DNA from: an uncultured Muribaculaceae bacterium
GTDB taxonomy: Bacteria > Bacteroidota > Bacteroidia > Bacteroidales > Muribaculaceae
Direction: 5' to 3'
NCBI GenBank assembly: GCA_934667475.1
Contig: CAKUMB010000007.1
Span: 1-64,000, forward strand
Length of the DNA stretch: 64,000 bases
Of the stretch, positions 60,337 to 64,000 are shown in pieces (positions within the stretch are counted from its first letter, which is position 1; each line of letters opens with the position of its first letter). Position numbers and translations under genes: made by a program. The notes below the pieces were generated by a model. The model was not told the origin of the DNA, searched no databases, and was given only the letters and a program-made list of their open reading frames with translations.

Positions 60337-61458
60337 TTATTTTGCCGCTATGTCGTCGTCATCGTCCTTGGTGAGGTCGAGCACCACATTGTCCTTGCTG
60401 TGGTCGAAATACTGGCGGCGCAGCGGGTTGTGATACATCTCGTTGTTGCGCTGGCGGTTGCGGAATATGTCGATGGCGGCATATATGGCCTGGCGCAGCG
60501 AGTTCTCACTGGCCACGCCCTTGCCCACTATGTCGTAGCCAGTGCCGTGGTCGGGGCTGGTGCGCACGTAGGGCAGGCCGGCGGTGAAGTTCACACCGTC
60601 GTTCATGGCCAGCGTCTTAAACGGTGCCAGGCCTTGGTCGTGATACATGGCCAGCACACCGTCGAAGTGGCGGTATTGGCTGTTGCCAAAGAATCCGTCG
60701 GCCGCATAGGGGCCGAAGCACAGAATGCGCTCCTCGTCGTTGGCCTTGTCGATGGCCGGCTTTATCACCGTCTGCTCCTCCTTGCCCAGCATGCCGTTTT
60801 CGCCGGCGTGCGGGTTGAGCGACAGCACGGCTATGCGCGGCTTCACTATGCCGAAGTCGCGGCGCAGCGAGTCGTTGAACACGCGCAGCTTGTCGAGCAC
60901 ATTCTCTTCGGTCACCGCCTGCGGCACTTGCGACAGCGGCATGTGGGTGGTCACCAGGGCCACGCGCAGGCTCTCGTTGCACATTATCATCAGCGCCTTG
61001 CCGCCGTCGCCCAGGCTTGCCTCCAAATATTCGGTGTGGCCCGGAAACGAGAACTCCTCACTCTGAATGTTGTCCTTGCTGATGGGGGCGGTTACCAGCA
61101 CATCGATTTTGCCGTTTTTCAAGTCGCTCACAGCGGCCTCAAGGGCAAGGAATGCGGCGCGTCCGGCCTGCTTGCTGGGTTGGCCCAGCTCCACCTTTAT
61201 CTCAGTGTCTTGGCACACCTCCACCAGGTTGGGCAGCGTGTCCTTGATGTTGTCAGCCGAGCGCACGTTGTTGATTTGGTAAGCCTGCATCTCGATGGCT
61301 TTGCGGTGATAGGCCAGGATTTTTGCCGAGCCGTAGATTACAGGAGTGCAAAGCTCCATCATTTGCGGATTGGCGAGGGCCTTGAGAATCACCTCATATC
61401 CGATTCCGTTGGTGTCCCCTTGGGTGATGCCAACGCGTATTTTTTTATTGTTAGCCAT
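60337..61458 (-). CDS. pdxA: 4-hydroxythreonine-4-phosphate dehydrogenase
   Basis: A 373-residue PdxA. The N-terminal VGITQGDTNGIGYEVILKA, the metal His in FPGHTEYL, LNPHAGENG and AMYHDQGLAPFK, and SPDHGTGYDI at the C-terminus are all typical. It works in pyridoxal-5'-phosphate synthesis. It ends 23 bases before the nucleotidyltransferase and may head the operon, although a B6 role does not obviously tie to the inositol genes. The C-terminus has an unusual acidic DLTKDDDDDIAAK tail. Confidence 0.93.
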   Translation of the reverse strand: MANNKKIRVGITQGDTNGIGYEVILKALANPQMMELCTPVIYGSAKILAYHRKAIEMQAYQINNVRSADNIKDTLPNLVEVCQDTEIKVELGQPSKQAGRAAFLALEAAVSDLKNGKIDVLVTAPISKDNIQSEEFSFPGHTEYLEASLGDGGKALMIMCNESLRVALVTTHMPLSQVPQAVTEENVLDKLRVFNDSLRRDFGIVKPRIAVLSLNPHAGENGMLGKEEQTVIKPAIDKANDEERILCFGPYAADGFFGNSQYRHFDGVLAMYHDQGLAPFKTLAMNDGVNFTAGLPYVRTSPDHGTGYDIVGKGVASENSLRQAIYAAIDIFRNRQRNNEMYHNPLRRQYFDHSKDNVVLDLTKDDDDDIAAK

Positions 61459-61611
61459 TAAATATCAATCGTTTGTGGCCGCTGCACCCTGGCGTGCAGC
61501 CATGTGACACACGCATCAGGGCACACCAGCCCATTATAAATAACTCGTAAAGATAGCGCATTTTTGCCACACCTGCAAATTCACGCGCCCGGCCGCGCCT
61601 GCTCAAACGCG

Positions 61612-61648
61612 GCGCGCCCGCTCTCCTGATGTTGGGGAGCGGGCGCGC
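61612..61648 (-). terminator. Hairpin terminator after valS
   Basis: GCGCGCCCGCTC (61612-61623) pairs with GAGCGGGCGCGC (61637-61648), just after the valS stop. The T run on the minus strand is weak. Confidence 0.6.
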
Positions 61649-61668
61649 TGTGTAATTGTGTGCTTGCC

Positions 61669-64000
61669 TTATTTGTTGAGTGCCGCTATCGACGACTCGA
61701 GGGTGGCAATCTTGGCCTTGGCATCGGCCTGCTTTTTGCGCTCGGCGGCCACGACGGCCTCGGGGGCGTGGGCCACAAACTTCTCGTTGCTCAGTTTCTT
61801 CTCAACCGAAGCCAGGAAGCCGCGCTCGTAGTCAAGCTCTTTGTTGAGCTTGGCCAGCTCCTCTTCCACATTGATGCTGCCCTGCAGCGGCACAGCATAT
61901 TCGGTGGCGCCCACCAGGAAGGCGGCCGCGGTGGCGTCTTTGGCCTTCACCACGCTTATACCGTCGAGGTTGGCCAGCTTCACTATCACGCTTTCGCACG
62001 GGTTGGCAAAGCCGCCAAGCGCCTGCAGCGACAGCTTGTTTTTTACGGGTATGTTCTTGCCAGTGCGCACGGCGCGCACACCGCTCACAATCTCCTTGGC
62101 CTCGGCCATGGCCTTGAGCAGAGCCTCGTCCACCTTGCCGGGCTTGGGCAGCTGGGCCAGCATTATGCTCTCGCCGTCGGCGCGGTCGCTGATGTGCTGC
62201 CACAGCTCCTCGGTGATGAAGGGCATGAATGGGTGCAGCAGGCGCAGCAGGGTGTCGAAGAATCCCAGAGTAGCGTCGAGTGTGGCCTTGTCCACAGGCT
62301 GGCCGTAGGCGGGCTTCACCGTCTCGAGATACCATGCCGAGAACTCCTCCCAAAAGAGGCGGTAGATGGCCATCAGCGCCTCGCTGAGGCGGAACTTGCC
62401 AAACAGGTCTTCAACCTCGGCCAGAGTGCTGCTGAGCACGCTGTCAAACCACTCCACGGCCAGGCGCGAGTGCTCGGGCTGCTCGGCCTCGGCGCTCACC
62501 TCCCAGCCCTTCACCAGGCGGAAGGCGTTCCAAATCTTGTTGTTGAAGTTGCGGCCCTGCTCACACAGTGCGTCGTCGTAGAGGATGTCGTTGCCGGCCG
62601 GGGCGGCCAGCATCAGACCCATGCGCACGCCATCGGCGCCGAAGCGGTCAATCAGCTCCAGCGGGTCGGGCGAGTTGCCCAGCGACTTCGACATTTTGCG
62701 GCCCAGCTTGTCGCGCACGATGCCGGTGAAATACACGTTGCGGAAAGGCTTGTCGCCCATATACTCGTAGCCGGCTATAATCATGCGGGCCACCCAGAAG
62801 AATATGATGTCGGGGCCGGTCACAAGGTCGCTGGTGGGGTAGTAGTATTTTATCTCCGGATTGTTGGGGTGGCATATGCCGTCGAACAGCGATATGGGCC
62901 ACAGCCACGACGAGAACCATGTGTCGAGGCAGTCCTCGTCCTGGCGCAGGTCGCTCAGCTGCAGGCTGTCGTCGCCAGTCTTGCGGCGTGCCTCCTGCAG
63001 GGCCTCCTCGTCGGTCTCGGCCACCACATATCCGCCCTTGGGCAGGAAGTAGGCCGGAATGCGGTGTCCCCACCACAGCTGGCGCGAAATGCACCAGTCC
63101 TTGGTGTCGGTCATCCAGTGGCGGTAGGTGTTCTTGAACTTGGCCGGGAAGAATTTGATGTCGTCGTCCATCACCGCTTTCAGGGCGGGCTTCACGAGGT
63201 CGGTCATCTTCAGGAACCACTGCATCGACAGTTTGGGCTCGATGGGCACGTTGGTGCGCTCGCTGAAGCCCACGTTGTTCACATAGGCCTCCACCTTTTC
63301 GAGCAGGCCGGCTGCTGCCAGGTCCTTCTCAATTTGCTCGCGCACGGCAAAGCGGTCCATGCCCACATACATGCCGGCGGCCTCGCTAATGGTGCCGTTG
63401 TCGTTGAATATGTCGATGCTGGGCAGGTTGTGCTTCTCGCCCAGCATGTGGTCGTTCACATCGTGGGCGGGTGTCACCTTGAGGCAGCCTGTGCCAAACT
63501 CAATGTCCACATACTCATCCTCAATCACGGGAATCTCGCGGCCCACCAGCGGCACTATCACGCGCTTGCCGCGCAGGTGCTGGTTTTTGGGGTCCTTGGG
63601 GTTGATGCACATGGCCGTGTCGCCCATAATGGTCTCGGGGCGCGTGGTGGCCACAATGGCATATCCGTCTTCGCCCACTATTTTGTAGCGTAGGTAGTAG
63701 AGCTTGCTGTGCTCCTCCTTATACACCACCTCCTCGTCGCTGAGCGCGGTCAGGGCTTTCGGGTCCCAGTTCACCATGCGCACGCCGCGGTAGATGAGTC
63801 CCTTGCGGTAGAGGTCGACAAACACCTTCATCACCGAGCGCGAGCGCACCTCGTCCATTGTGAAAGCCGTGCGGCTCCAGTCGCACGAGGCGCCTATCTT
63901 CTTCAGCTGCTCCAGAATGATGCCGCCGTGCTCGTGGGTCCAGTCCCATGCGTGCTTCAAAAACTCGTCGCGCGTCAGGTCTGTTTTCTTGATGCCCTTT
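61669..64000 (-). CDS. valS: Valyl-tRNA synthetase, N-terminus beyond the window
   Basis: The frame runs from the stop at 61669 off the window edge (at least 776 residues), so the N-terminus with HIGH is not seen. The KMSKS loop is KMSKSLGNSPDPLELID. The editing domain shows TTRPETIMGDTAMCINP and TPAHDVNDH, and the anticodon-binding region WNAFRLVKGWEV. The C-terminal coiled coil (EELAKLNKELDYERGF to AKIATLESSIAALNK) is the typical ValRS tail. It charges tRNA-Val and clears Thr in its editing site. Confidence 0.96.
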   Translation of the reverse strand, partial: KGIKKTDLTRDEFLKHAWDWTHEHGGIILEQLKKIGASCDWSRTAFTMDEVRSRSVMKVFVDLYRKGLIYRGVRMVNWDPKALTALSDEEVVYKEEHSKLYYLRYKIVGEDGYAIVATTRPETIMGDTAMCINPKDPKNQHLRGKRVIVPLVGREIPVIEDEYVDIEFGTGCLKVTPAHDVNDHMLGEKHNLPSIDIFNDNGTISEAAGMYVGMDRFAVREQIEKDLAAAGLLEKVEAYVNNVGFSERTNVPIEPKLSMQWFLKMTDLVKPALKAVMDDDIKFFPAKFKNTYRHWMTDTKDWCISRQLWWGHRIPAYFLPKGGYVVAETDEEALQEARRKTGDDSLQLSDLRQDEDCLDTWFSSWLWPISLFDGICHPNNPEIKYYYPTSDLVTGPDIIFFWVARMIIAGYEYMGDKPFRNVYFTGIVRDKLGRKMSKSLGNSPDPLELIDRFGADGVRMGLMLAAPAGNDILYDDALCEQGRNFNNKIWNAFRLVKGWEVSAEAEQPEHSRLAVEWFDSVLSSTLAEVEDLFGKFRLSEALMAIYRLFWEEFSAWYLETVKPAYGQPVDKATLDATLGFFDTLLRLLHPFMPFITEELWQHISDRADGESIMLAQLPKPGKVDEALLKAMAEAKEIVSGVRAVRTGKNIPVKNKLSLQALGGFANPCESVIVKLANLDGISVVKAKDATAAAFLVGATEYAVPLQGSINVEEELAKLNKELDYERGFLASVEKKLSNEKFVAHAPEAVVAAERKKQADAKAKIATLESSIAALNK

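Noticed and set aside
61660..63693. Long plus-strand frame opposite valS
   Set aside because: It mirrors valS codons, is His/Leu/Ala-rich without motifs, and valS is unmistakable on the minus strand.

Overview
The window reads as chromosomal DNA from a Gram-negative member of the Bacteroidales. A gut, Muribaculaceae-like lineage is my best guess but is not proven. The reasons are: promoters of the Bacteroidetes type (TTG/TTTG near -33 and TAnnTTTG near -7) in front of tRNAs and several genes; surface proteins with calycin-like and PCMD-like regions; a Wzc-type tyrosine autokinase; a GH89 glycosidase; and a bacterial myo-inositol-phosphate synthase. Core genes are GC-rich, while parts of the surface-glycan locus are clearly AT-rich. 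I found no insertion sequence, prophage, CRISPR array or rRNA.

Layout. 1-1350: start of an AbiEi-like antitoxin, an ADP-ribosylglycohydrolase-family gene with no normal start codon, and tRNA-Ser(UGA). 1567-4945: a homocysteine S-methyltransferase-like gene converging on a membrane-bound nucleotide-sugar 4,6-dehydratase (CapD/WbpM type). 5250-12611: five exported proteins arranged around a divergent promoter region. 12774-15610: SGNH hydrolase and S9 peptidase. 15832-19206: GH89 alpha-N-acetylglucosaminidase and glycerate kinase. 19343-25356: a run of housekeeping and envelope genes (rsmI, a Cbp1-like lipoprotein, a PBP4-type carboxypeptidase, an HD protein, tRNA-Ser(GCU), a DUF2156 protein). 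25479-27143: an AspT/YidE-type transporter. 27672-30098: a Wzc-like kinase with a long Gly-Tyr tail. 30334-33655: cysK, dihydroorotase and a dolichol-phosphate-mannose-synthase-like GT2.

34002-54552 is a 20 kb surface-polysaccharide locus, all on the minus strand. It holds an initiating sugar-1-phosphate transferase, at least seven glycosyltransferases, a DegT-type aminotransferase, a sugar epimerase, two acyltransferases, an EpsG-like polymerase and a Wzx-like flippase. It also has an unusual block of three ATP-grasp enzymes, a PLP decarboxylase of the LysA/ODC fold and an aldo/keto reductase. One ATP-grasp gene is split by a frameshift at a run of seven G. Base composition alternates AT-rich / GC-rich / AT-rich / GC-rich, and three copies of a palindromic intergenic repeat lie in this locus only.

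55142-61458 is the most interesting block. An inositol-3-phosphate synthase with its own promoter sits next to a cluster reading pdxA, nucleotidyltransferase, ATP-grasp, CDP-alcohol phosphotransferase, HAD phosphatase. Together these could make inositol phosphate, activate a head group, transfer it from a CDP-alcohol to a lipid or polyol, dephosphorylate it, and possibly ligate an amino acid or similar group to it. The CDP-alcohol phosphotransferase has a changed spacing in its metal motif. The window ends inside valS (61669-64000).
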